A DNA stretch of 7,437 bases from Aquirhabdus sp. (GTDB taxonomy: Bacteria > Pseudomonadota > Gammaproteobacteria > Pseudomonadales > Moraxellaceae). A model generated the notes under the pieces. That model made no database searches. It was not told the origin of the DNA and saw only the letters and a list, made by a program, of their open reading frames with translations. Within the stretch, counting starts at the first letter, position 1; every line of letters starts with the position of its first letter. Positions 1 to 5,852 of this stretch are shown piece after piece. The DNA is taken from positions 1 through 7,437 of the forward strand of contig JASLJP010000089.1 in assembly GCA_030152425.1 (NCBI GenBank), read 5' to 3'. The translations under genes were made by a program, and so were the position numbers.

Positions 1-55
1 CGTAGCCATCTTTGGCGGCATCGGTCTGTACCTGATACTGCCAAAGATGGCTACG
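1..55. repeat. Perfect 16-bp inverted repeat at the window edge
   Basis: Positions 1-16 (CGTAGCCATCTTTGGC) are the exact reverse complement of 40-55, separated by 23 bases. The right arm encodes AKDGYG, which fits the thioesterase tail. The left arm encodes residues that do not look like the family. A perfect hairpin inside coding sequence and exactly at the edge suggests an assembly or amplification fold-back artefact, though a real hairpin is possible. Confidence 0.75.
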
Positions 56-135
56 GCCATGCCGAAGCCAAAATCTGGGATGATGCGGGTCAATTGATTG
101 CGGTCAGCCGCCAGACCGTCACGGTCTTTGCTTAA
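1..135 (+). CDS. C-terminal fragment of a thioesterase-family (hotdog) protein
   Basis: Frame 1 is open from the window edge to a TAA at 133-135 and gives 44 residues; the start lies outside the window. The stretch GYGHAEAKIWDDAGQLIAVS, followed by RQTVTVFA at the C-terminus, resembles the last strands of TesB-like acyl-CoA thioesterases, where a 'lwD..G.lla.s.Q' pattern closes the second hotdog domain. Such enzymes hydrolyse acyl-CoA to free acid and CoA in the cytoplasm. Only this tail can be judged, so substrate and subfamily are unknown. The first five or so residues (RSHLW) look unlike the family and fall in one arm of a perfect inverted repeat, so they may not be genuine. The stop codon overlaps the stop of the convergent methyltransferase gene. 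Family call is inference from a short motif. Confidence 0.55.
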   Translation, partial: RSHLWRHRSVPDTAKDGYGHAEAKIWDDAGQLIAVSRQTVTVFA

Positions 136-1367
136 ATCAGCCCATCCGCTTGTAGCAACGTCTCCAAACACTGCGCTTTGATGCCATAGAAGGCTTTTAG
201 CGCAGCGATTTGCTGCAGGGTGTCGGCCTGTTTGCCGTTTTTGTCGCGTTTAATCGCAAGGATCATCTTGTTTTTGCTGGTGTGTTCCAGCGAGACGAAT
301 TCAAACACCTTGGTCTCATAGCCGCTGGCTTCCAGCAGCAGCGCGCGCAGGCCGTCGGTGAGCATCTCGGCCTCCTGCCCCATATGCACGCCATGTTGCA
401 GCAGCGGACGCAGCACGGCAGGGCTCAGCATCTGCGGGCGTACTTGTTTATGACAGCACGGCGCGCACATGATGATCGAAGCACCAAGGCGGATGCCGGT
501 ATGCAGCGCATAGTCGGTGGCAATATCGCAGGCGTGTAGTGCGATCATCACATCGACGGCGGCAGGATGATAGCTGCGCACATCGCCTTGATAAAACTCC
601 AGTCCCGTCAGGCTTAAATCACTCACCACCTTGCCACACAGGCTGACTAACTCCTCACGTAGCTCGACACCCGTGACCTGTGTGGGGTAGCCCAAGGTTT
701 CGCGCAGAAAGTCGTGGATAGCAAAGGTCAGATAGCCCTTGCCCGCGCCAAAGTCGACGACATGGACGGGCTGGGTTTGCGGCAACTTGAGGGACTCAAA
801 GGCATGCTGAAAGACTTCTAGGAATTTGTTGATCTGCTTCCATTTGCGCGACATGGCCGGGATCAGTTGCAGGCGCGCATCGGTGACACCTAGGCTATGC
901 AGAAACGGGCGCTCGATGTCGATATAGCGGTATTTTTCTCGGTCATGGCTGGTCTGCACCGCTTGCGGCTGTTTGCTGGCCGTGCGCAAAAGCTGAGCTT
1001 CGTTTTTCTTGTTATACAGCAGTTGGATTTCCTCCCCCTGCAGACGCAGATGGGCGCTCTTAAAGCCATCGCCCTGCTCGGCGTCCACCGCCCCATAGTT
1101 CATATAGCGCTGCACGCGGGCGAGTCCGTCGGCGATGCTGTAGTTCTTGGTCACGTCTTTGGTGAGGTAGTTATAGGTAAACGACAGGTGCGGTTTGTCT
1201 TTGACCAGCAGCCAGCGCACGGCGATCTTGTTTAGCCCCGCCTCCGTACCGCGATATTTACCGAGACCGAGTTTGACAAAGGTCGCAGGCTCGCTGGCGA
1301 GACTCTGCGCGAGTTGGGCAAAGAACTCGTCTGCGGGGGTCTGGGGGGTGGTCATGGCGAGGGTCAT
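132..1367 (-). CDS. Class I SAM-dependent methyltransferase (Methyltransf_32 / METTL25-like)
   Basis: A 411-residue cytoplasmic protein. An N-terminal region of about 190 residues of unrecognised fold precedes a Rossmann methyltransferase domain. SAM motif I is VVDFGAGKGY (about 203-212), followed by TGVELREEL with the acidic residue expected at the end of strand 2. Further on come LHACDIATD (277-285) and CAPCCHK (301-307), and near the C-terminus FVSLEHTSKNKMILAIK. The LHACD/PCC combination is characteristic of Methyltransf_32 proteins such as METTL25 and GSTCD. The substrate is unknown; RNA or protein are both possible. The ATG at 1367 overlaps the tyrS stop as TGATG, so I chose it on translational coupling. 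A TTG at 1370 and an ATG at 1355 are alternatives, and none has a good Shine-Dalgarno. It is co-directional with tyrS and probably its operon partner. The family is fairly certain; the function is not. Confidence 0.85.
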   Translation of the reverse strand: MTLAMTTPQTPADEFFAQLAQSLASEPATFVKLGLGKYRGTEAGLNKIAVRWLLVKDKPHLSFTYNYLTKDVTKNYSIADGLARVQRYMNYGAVDAEQGDGFKSAHLRLQGEEIQLLYNKKNEAQLLRTASKQPQAVQTSHDREKYRYIDIERPFLHSLGVTDARLQLIPAMSRKWKQINKFLEVFQHAFESLKLPQTQPVHVVDFGAGKGYLTFAIHDFLRETLGYPTQVTGVELREELVSLCGKVVSDLSLTGLEFYQGDVRSYHPAAVDVMIALHACDIATDYALHTGIRLGASIIMCAPCCHKQVRPQMLSPAVLRPLLQHGVHMGQEAEMLTDGLRALLLEASGYETKVFEFVSLEHTSKNKMILAIKRDKNGKQADTLQQIAALKAFYGIKAQCLETLLQADGLI

Positions 1368-2578
1368 CAAGCGACGACGATCACACGGGCGATGGCTTTC
1401 TTACCCGCTTGGATCACCACCGTCGCACCGGCGGCCAGACTATAGCCGGCGTCGACCACTGCGCCGTCGACCTTGACCACACCGCGACCCAGTGCGTCTT
1501 TGGCTTGAGCGGCGTTTTTGGTCAGATTGGCACGACTCAGCACGCTGGTGATGAACAGCGCTGTCTGGCCTTCAAGCGCCAGGGTGACTTCGGGGATGTC
1601 TTCAGGAATCTCGCCATCGACGATGCGGTTGCCGGCGCTCTTATGCGCGTTGGCGGCGGCATCGGCGTCGTGGAAGCGCTCGATCAGCTCCAGGGCGATG
1701 AGTTTTTTCAGCTCTTGCGGATTTAAGCCATCGGCCATTTGTTGCAGCAGACCTTTGACCTCGTCCAGCGGGCGAAAGCTCAGCAGCTCAAAATAGCGCT
1801 CGATCAGGCTGTCGGGCATCGACAGTACTTTTTGGTACATGCTGCCCGCCGTGTCAAACACGCCGATATAGTTATGCAGCGACTTGGACATCTTCTGCAC
1901 GCCATCCAGCCCTTCCAAGATCGGCAGGGTAATGCAAATCTGCGCTTCCTGACCGTAACGCGCTTGCAGGGTACGCCCCATCAGCAGGTTAAAGGTTTGG
2001 TCGGTGCCGCCCAGCTCGACGTCGGCACGCAGCTCGACCGAGTCAAAGCCCTGTACCAACGGATAGAGGAATTCGTGAATCGCGATCGACTGCTGCGCCT
2101 TAAAGCGTTTGCTAAAGTCGTCGCGCTCCATCATGCGTGTTACGGTGTACTGCGACGCCAGCGCAATCATATCGGCAGCGCTTTTTTTCTCAAACCAGGT
2201 GGAGTTAAATACGATCTGGGTTTTGGCCGGATCAAGAATCTTAAAGACCTGTTCTTGATAGCTTTTGGCATTTTCCAGCACTTGCTCACGGGTCAGCGGC
2301 GGGCGCGTGGCGCTCTTGCCGGTGGGGTCGCCGATCATGGCGGTAAAATCGCCGATCAGGAACAGCACCTCATGGCCCAGCTCTTGGAAGGTACGCAGTT
2401 TATTGATCAGCACCGTATGGCCGAGGTGCAAGTCAGGTGCAGTCGGATCAAAGCCTGCCTTGACACGCAGCGGGCGGTTTTCTTTTAATTTCTTAAGCAA
2501 TTCATCGCGTTGGATGATGTCGCTGGTGCCGCGCTCGATAAGCGCGAGTTGCTGTTCTGCAGGGAGAAAAATCGTCAT
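1367..2578 (-). CDS. tyrS: Tyrosyl-tRNA synthetase
   Basis: Cytoplasmic class I aminoacyl-tRNA synthetase that charges tRNA-Tyr with tyrosine using ATP. It is 403 residues, the normal size for the long Pseudomonas-type TyrRS. Visible landmarks: AGFDPTAPDLHLGHTV with the HIGH-type signature HLGH at 51-54, IGDFTAMIGDPTGKSATRPP (75-94), the tyrosine-pocket segment ELGGTDQTFNLLMGR (188-202), and KMSKS at 229-233. The C-terminal 60 residues (about 340-400, SRANLTKNAAQAKDALGRG then VVKVDG) form an S4-type RNA-binding domain that contacts the tRNA. The ATG at 2578 is the only methionine near the N-terminus of the conserved region. Its Shine-Dalgarno is poor (AGG three bases upstream). The gene is divergent from anmK and its stop overlaps the methyltransferase start. 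No T-box leader is visible. Certain identification. Confidence 0.97.
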   Translation of the reverse strand: MTIFLPAEQQLALIERGTSDIIQRDELLKKLKENRPLRVKAGFDPTAPDLHLGHTVLINKLRTFQELGHEVLFLIGDFTAMIGDPTGKSATRPPLTREQVLENAKSYQEQVFKILDPAKTQIVFNSTWFEKKSAADMIALASQYTVTRMMERDDFSKRFKAQQSIAIHEFLYPLVQGFDSVELRADVELGGTDQTFNLLMGRTLQARYGQEAQICITLPILEGLDGVQKMSKSLHNYIGVFDTAGSMYQKVLSMPDSLIERYFELLSFRPLDEVKGLLQQMADGLNPQELKKLIALELIERFHDADAAANAHKSAGNRIVDGEIPEDIPEVTLALEGQTALFITSVLSRANLTKNAAQAKDALGRGVVKVDGAVVDAGYSLAAGATVVIQAGKKAIARVIVVA

Positions 2579-2730
2579 AGCCTAGAAGTTTTAACGCAGT
2601 AATATTAGGTAATATATTAGCCGTTTTTAGCGGTCTTGAGTTAGCGATAAATACGCAGAACTGGGTTACCCTAACACAAGCAAAATTTACGTGCTAACGT
2701 CGTACGTTAACCAAATCAGGTGCAAAGCAG
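2579..2730. promoter_or_regulatory. Divergent tyrS/anmK spacer with an ACGT-rich inverted repeat
   Basis: This 152-bp AT-rich spacer must carry promoters for both tyrS (-) and anmK (+), but I could not find a convincing -35/-10 pair for either. An AT-rich near-repeat (GTAATATTAG at 2599-2608, GTAATATATTAG at 2609-2620) lies on the tyrS side. On the anmK side a perfect inverted repeat TAACGT-CGT-ACGTTA spans 2695-2709, and ACGT occurs three times (2689, 2697, 2704). This could be an operator or a small leader hairpin. An AGGT at 2718-2721 is the likely anmK ribosome binding site, nine bases before the ATG. Confidence 0.45.
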
Positions 2731-3885
2731 ATGGGGCAGGAAATCTATATCGGTGTGATGTCAGGCACGAGTCTAGATGGGGTCGATGTGGTGGCAGTGT
2801 CGTTTGATCCGCTGGTACTGCATGCGTCATTGACCATTTCCTTTCCCGAGGATCTGCGTGCCGATCTACTGGCGCTGACCTATCCGGATGACAACGAAAT
2901 CGAGCGCATGGGCGTGGCCGATGTGGCCTTGGCACAGTTGATCGGCGATGCGGTCAATCGCCTGATCCGCGAAAACACCCTCAATATCGACGCAATCCAG
3001 GCCATCGGCAGCCATGGCCAGACCATCCGCCATCGTCCCGAATCCGGCTTTAGCCTGCAGATCGGTGACCCGAACCTGATCAGTGAAATCACCGGACTCC
3101 CCGTCGTCGCCGACTTTAGACGCCGCGACATGGCAGCGGGAGGTCAAGGAGCGCCGCTGGTGCCCGCGTTTCATCAGGCCGTGTTTCAGCACCCGACCAT
3201 CAACCGGATTATTTTAAACCTCGGCGGCATGGCCAATATCAGCGTGCTACCGGCAGGCCTGCCGACCAAAGCCTATGGCTATGACACGGGTCCGGCCAAT
3301 ATCCTCATGGATGCATGGTGCTTCCAGCATACCGGTCACAGCTATGACCAGAATGGCGATTGGGCGGCGGCGGGTACGGTCGATAAAGTGCTGCTGACCC
3401 ATCTCTTGGCCAATGAATACTTCTCGCGCCCCTACCCAAAAAGCACTGGCCGTGAGGACTTTAATCTCGAGTGGCTACAGCAGCAGATGATCGAAGTCGC
3501 GACCCAGTCGTTGTTTGAAGAAGTGAACGGCAGCTATGATGCCAGCACCGCACTGGATCAGACCCCACCACAAGACATCCAAGCCACGCTGATGATGCTC
3601 ACCGCCAAAACAGTCGCAGACGCGGTCGAACAGACGGGGCTGACGGGTGAGCTGTGGGTGTGTGGTGGCGGGGCGTATAACAGCGCGCTATGGCAGGCGC
3701 TGGCCGAGCTATTGCCGTCTTGGACACTGCATAGCAGCAGCGAGATCGGTCTGGCGCCGACTTGGGTCGAGGCGACCGCTTTTGCATGGCTGGCACGCCA
3801 GCGGGTGCTCGGTCTGCCCGGCAATCTACCCGCCGTGACCGGCGCGCAGGGGCTGCGTGTCCTCGGGACATTGACCCATCGCTAA
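2731..3885 (+). CDS. anmK: Anhydro-N-acetylmuramic acid kinase
   Basis: Cytoplasmic sugar kinase of the ASKHA fold that opens the 1,6-anhydro ring of anhMurNAc and phosphorylates it to MurNAc-6-phosphate, feeding recycled peptidoglycan sugar back into metabolism. It is 384 residues, full length for the family. Motifs in order: GVMSGTSLDGVD (8-19, ATP-binding glycine loop), GSHGQT (93-98), ADFRRRDMAAGGQGAPLVP (127-145), NLGGMANI (163-170), GYDTGPAN (183-190), FSRPYPKSTGREDFN (231-245), VCGGGAYN (310-317) and the C-terminal WVEATAFAWLA (345-355). Asp185 in GYDTGPAN matches the catalytic base described for AnmK. The ATG at 2731 has AGGT nine bases upstream and directly precedes the conserved N-terminus. 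Transcription probably ends at the terminator just downstream. anmK close to erpA is a familiar arrangement in Pseudomonadales, with no known functional link. Confidence 0.97.
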   Translation: MGQEIYIGVMSGTSLDGVDVVAVSFDPLVLHASLTISFPEDLRADLLALTYPDDNEIERMGVADVALAQLIGDAVNRLIRENTLNIDAIQAIGSHGQTIRHRPESGFSLQIGDPNLISEITGLPVVADFRRRDMAAGGQGAPLVPAFHQAVFQHPTINRIILNLGGMANISVLPAGLPTKAYGYDTGPANILMDAWCFQHTGHSYDQNGDWAAAGTVDKVLLTHLLANEYFSRPYPKSTGREDFNLEWLQQQMIEVATQSLFEEVNGSYDASTALDQTPPQDIQATLMMLTAKTVADAVEQTGLTGELWVCGGGAYNSALWQALAELLPSWTLHSSSEIGLAPTWVEATAFAWLARQRVLGLPGNLPAVTGAQGLRVLGTLTHR

Positions 3886-3903
3886 CGCCATCCAGCAGAC
3901 GTC

Positions 3904-3931
3904 AAAAAGCCACCCTGAAGAGTGGCTTTTT
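3904..3931. terminator. Bidirectional intrinsic terminator between anmK and erpA
   Basis: AAAAAGCCAC (3904-3913) pairs perfectly with GTGGCTTTTT (3922-3931) across an 8-base loop. The T-run continues to 3933 on the plus strand, and the A-run gives a U-tract on the minus strand. It sits 18 bases after the anmK stop and 16 bases beyond the erpA stop, so it can end both convergent transcripts. Confidence 0.92.
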
Positions 3932-3947
3932 TTATGGTGTAGCAGGA

Positions 3948-4283
3948 TTACAGCGAGAAGGATGACCCGCAGCCACAGGTGGTGGTGGCGTTGGGGTTTT
4001 TCACGATAAAACGTGAGCCTTCCAGGCCTTCCAGATAGTCGACTTCGGAGCCGACCAGATACTGGTAGCTGAGCGAGTCGATGACCATGGCCACATCGCC
4101 GTTTTCGACACGGGCGTCGTCGTCATTGGCGGCTTCGGCGAAGGTAAACCCATAGGAAAATCCTGAGCAGCCACCGCCCGTGACATAGACGCGCAGCAGC
4201 AGGTCATCACTTCCTTCACCATCACGCAGTTGGCGAACTTTGCTCGCCGCACGGTCGGTCAAAATCATGGCAGGTGCATTCAT
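3948..4283 (-). CDS. erpA: A-type iron-sulfur cluster insertion protein ErpA
   Basis: A small cytoplasmic A-type carrier that receives Fe-S clusters from the scaffold and delivers them to apo-proteins; in E. coli ErpA serves isoprenoid-synthesis enzymes (IspG/IspH) among others. The 111 residues match the family's usual length. The three cluster-binding cysteines are present: C39 in VTGGGCSGFSYGF, and C103 and C105 in TTCGCGSSFSL. The segment QYLVGSEVDYLEGLEGSRFI is much closer to E. coli ErpA than to IscA or SufA. The reading frame extends upstream to 4364, but I chose the ATG at 4283: an AAGGAG lies 11 bases before it, and the upstream extension (a CQLPPF... stretch) has no family similarity. 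It converges on anmK and shares its terminator. Two promoter candidates and a leader hairpin lie upstream. No IscR site was recognised. Confidence 0.96.
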   Translation of the reverse strand: MNAPAMILTDRAASKVRQLRDGEGSDDLLLRVYVTGGGCSGFSYGFTFAEAANDDDARVENGDVAMVIDSLSYQYLVGSEVDYLEGLEGSRFIVKNPNATTTCGCGSSFSL

Positions 4284-4303
4284 GGAACGTTTCTCCTTCA
4301 AGC

Positions 4304-4319
4304 GATACGCAACCGTATC
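4304..4319 (-). other. Leader hairpin just upstream of the erpA ribosome binding site
   Basis: In the erpA mRNA, GATACG-GTTG-CGTATC forms a perfect 6-bp stem with a 4-base loop (4304-4309 with 4314-4319). It ends five bases before the AAGGAG Shine-Dalgarno. It does not cover the Shine-Dalgarno, so it might stabilise the 5' end or serve as a binding site for a translational regulator. Role is inference. Confidence 0.45.
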
Positions 4320-4377
4320 TCTACCCCATGCCGCGCAAGCTGCGAACGGTGGTAGTTGGCACATTTACTGATGCCTC

Positions 4378-4432
4378 ATCATAACACGGATGCGGGTCAG
4401 GATTAATATGTAGCTGTAAGTGCATTTTTCAA
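4378..4432 (-). promoter_or_regulatory. Candidate erpA promoter region (two overlapping candidates)
   Basis: On the minus strand, TTGAAA (4427-4432) lies 18 bases from TATTAA (4403-4408). A second candidate, closer to the gene, is an extended -10 TGTTATGAT (4378-4386), whose hexamer matches the consensus in five of six positions; its -35 is poor. Either gives a leader of roughly 85-115 bases before the erpA ATG at 4283. The region lies between the upstream gene's terminator and erpA, where a promoter is needed. Confidence 0.5.
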
Positions 4433-4474
4433 GGCCGCAATTGCGCAACCCCTCGATCAGGCCTCTAAACCCAT

Positions 4475-4508
4475 AAAAAAACCCACCCCTGCAGGGCAAG
4501 GATGGGTT
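4475..4508 (-). terminator. Intrinsic terminator after the first AdeT-like gene
   Basis: Read on the minus strand, AACCCATCC (4508-4500) pairs with GGGTGGGTT (4488-4480), nine pairs including one G-U, and is followed by a seven-U run (4481-4475). It lies 50 bases beyond the stop of the gene ending at 4558, and so insulates it from erpA downstream. Confidence 0.88.
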
Positions 4509-4522
4509 CCACGTGGCAGTGC

Positions 4523-4542
4523 ACGCCCCGTAGGGGGGGCGT
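4523..4542 (-). other. GC-rich hairpin immediately after the stop codon
   Basis: ACGCCCC (4523-4529) and GGGGCGT (4536-4542) form a 7-bp GC-rich stem with a 6-base loop, 15 bases after the stop of the AdeT-like gene. No U-run follows, so it is not itself a terminator; it may protect the 3' end of the message or begin a 3'-UTR RNA. The sister gene has a hairpin in the same place. Confidence 0.5.
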
Positions 4543-4557
4543 AGACAGTGCGACGCT

Positions 4558-5577
4558 TTATTCGTCGGTCATGGCGCATTCAAAATTGGTGGGGTTGTTT
4601 TTGCAACGCACTTTTTTCAGCAGTTTCATCATTTCCGGATTGTAGGTGCCATCTTTGGTCAGGGCGATACGTGATTCGCGCATCAGTTTCATATAGCCCA
4701 GTTTGTCGGCTTCTGGCACGTCCATCCAGTACTTGCTGCCAATCTCTTTCTCGGCATTGTCGATGTACTTGTAGGCAGTCCCGATTTGCGAGTTGACGTA
4801 TTCACGGATTTTCTGATTCACCGCTTCGTCGGTGAACTTGCTCTTACGCACTACCATCGCGGCTGTGACTTGGATCACCGGGAAACGGATCACGGCGCCT
4901 TTGACGCTGCCATCTGGATTGGTCATGCCCTTCCACAGTTCCAGCGGCTTAAAGATCACCGCGGGACCGGCGATGATGTCGACCTGATGGTTGTTGAATT
5001 TACCGGAGATGGTGGTCAAGTCCACGCTGACAGGCTGTGCGCCGACTTGTTGTACCAGTTTTTGCTGGGATTTGTCGTAGTCGAGCACGGCGATTTTCTT
5101 ACCGGCGGCTTTGGCCAAGGTGTTGATCGCACGGTCGTTGACCATGATGTACGCAGCGCCCAGCGGGATCATGCCGAGGACTTCATAGTCGCCTTCAGAC
5201 ATTTTTGGTGCCATTTGCTTGGAGGACAATGCCGCCAGTGCCAGATCCAGATCTTTCTTGGTCGGTACTGCGCCGATGGCATCGAGACTACCGGTGAAAC
5301 GGTTAAAGTCACGTGCGCGCAGGTTGCTCATGATCGCGCCGTCGCATTGCGCCGCTTTAAAGTCGGCCGCAATGATGGCTTCGTTGGTATAGGCTTTGAG
5401 CTCTACTGGATTGGTCAGACCAAAACGTGGCATTTGCAAGACGTAGTCTTTGGCATAGCCGTAGGCGTCACCGCGTGCTCCCAGTGGGTCATACACACAC
5501 AGGGTCAGTTTAGGGCCTGCGGCATGCACGGCTTGCAAGCTCAGTGCTGCCAATATGGCAATCGCTATTTTTTTCAT
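4558..5577 (-). CDS. Secreted AdeT-like putative solute-binding protein (paralog 1)
   Basis: A 339-residue protein with a clear Sec signal peptide (MKKIAIAILAALSLQAVHA, cleavage near residue 19), so it is periplasmic. No transmembrane helix follows. The mature part resembles the Acinetobacter family labelled AdeT ('RND efflux, aminoglycoside resistance'), but its size and architecture suit a DctP-like solute-binding protein. Landmarks: CVYDPLGARGD (27-37), YIMVNDRAINTL (143-154), VLDYDKSQ, VGAQPVSVDL (178-187), FKPLELWKG (209-217), KGAVIRFPVIQVT (226-238) and a C-terminal CX8C. All four mature cysteines (27, 78, 325, 334) recur in the downstream paralog, suggesting two disulfides. I chose the ATG at 5577 because GGAG lies seven bases upstream; the adjacent in-frame ATG at 5580 would place GGAG only four bases away. 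A 5-residue insert (about 220-224) is absent in the sister. No permease is encoded nearby. Ligand unknown. Confidence 0.85.
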   Translation of the reverse strand: MKKIAIAILAALSLQAVHAAGPKLTLCVYDPLGARGDAYGYAKDYVLQMPRFGLTNPVELKAYTNEAIIAADFKAAQCDGAIMSNLRARDFNRFTGSLDAIGAVPTKKDLDLALAALSSKQMAPKMSEGDYEVLGMIPLGAAYIMVNDRAINTLAKAAGKKIAVLDYDKSQQKLVQQVGAQPVSVDLTTISGKFNNHQVDIIAGPAVIFKPLELWKGMTNPDGSVKGAVIRFPVIQVTAAMVVRKSKFTDEAVNQKIREYVNSQIGTAYKYIDNAEKEIGSKYWMDVPEADKLGYMKLMRESRIALTKDGTYNPEMMKLLKKVRCKNNPTNFECAMTDE

Positions 5578-5600
5578 CATCTCTCTCCATAGTGAAACGT

Positions 5601-5628
5601 ATTTTGCCCAAAACCGCGCTCCCCGCAA
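5601..5628 (-). promoter_or_regulatory. Candidate promoter of AdeT-like paralog 1
   Basis: On the minus strand, TTGCGG (5623-5628) is separated by 16 bases from CAAAAT (5601-5606), giving a short leader of about 17-20 bases before the ATG at 5577. Matches are moderate. It lies after the sister gene's terminator, where an independent promoter is expected. A second weak candidate, TTGGTT near 5705, has no good -10. Confidence 0.3.
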
Positions 5629-5740
5629 GCAGTTCACGGGGTGATTTATTGCGAGCTATTTTGCGGGATAGCCGCCCTGAAATACAATCCCTAAATCTGC
5701 GTTTAACCAAGGATTAATAAGGGGCGACGTCACCGCGATA

Positions 5741-5772
5741 AAAAAACCAGTATCCGCAGATACTGGTTTTTT
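5741..5772. terminator. Strong intrinsic terminator between the AdeT-like paralogs
   Basis: AAAAAACCAGTATC (5741-5754) pairs perfectly with GATACTGGTTTTTT (5759-5772) over a CGCA loop, 14 bp. The flanking A and T runs make it work on both strands; the relevant transcript is the minus-strand gene ending at 5853. It shows that the two paralogs are not simply one operon. Confidence 0.93.
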
Positions 5773-5824
5773 GATGGGATTCAATCCGGCGTGTCCGCTC
5801 AATGATCGATCAGTGTGAAGCACG

Positions 5825-5843
5825 GTGCTTGCAGGACAAGCAC
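5825..5843 (-). other. Hairpin immediately after the stop of paralog 2
   Basis: GTGCTTG (5825-5831) and CAAGCAC (5837-5843) form a 7-bp stem with a 5-base loop, nine bases after the stop codon. It has no U-run. Position and size match the stop-proximal hairpin of paralog 1, although the sequence differs. A perfect palindrome TGATCGATCA (5803-5812) follows before the terminator. Confidence 0.45.
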
Positions 5844-5852
5844 CCGCCATCA

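Noticed and set aside
1739..2488. Open frame of 249 codons on the plus strand
   Set aside because: It lies entirely antisense to tyrS, has no recognisable domain and mirrors the codon use of the real gene.
2579..2730. T-box or other tyrosine-responsive leader before tyrS
   Set aside because: The spacer is too short, has no specifier stem or terminator/antiterminator pair, and T-boxes are essentially a Gram-positive feature.
4284..4364. N-terminal extension of erpA to an ATG at 4364
   Set aside because: ErpA proteins are about 110-115 residues, the extension is not family-like, and the strong AAGGAG points to the ATG at 4283.
4509..4516. Palindrome CCACGTGG as an operator
   Set aside because: It lies in the 3' UTR between a hairpin and a terminator, away from any promoter; an 8-bp palindrome is expected by chance at this scale.
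4786..5592. Open frame of 268 codons on the plus strand, with a similar one at 5802-6434
   Set aside because: Both are antisense to the AdeT-like genes. They resemble each other only because the sense genes are paralogs; neither has a convincing start or domain.
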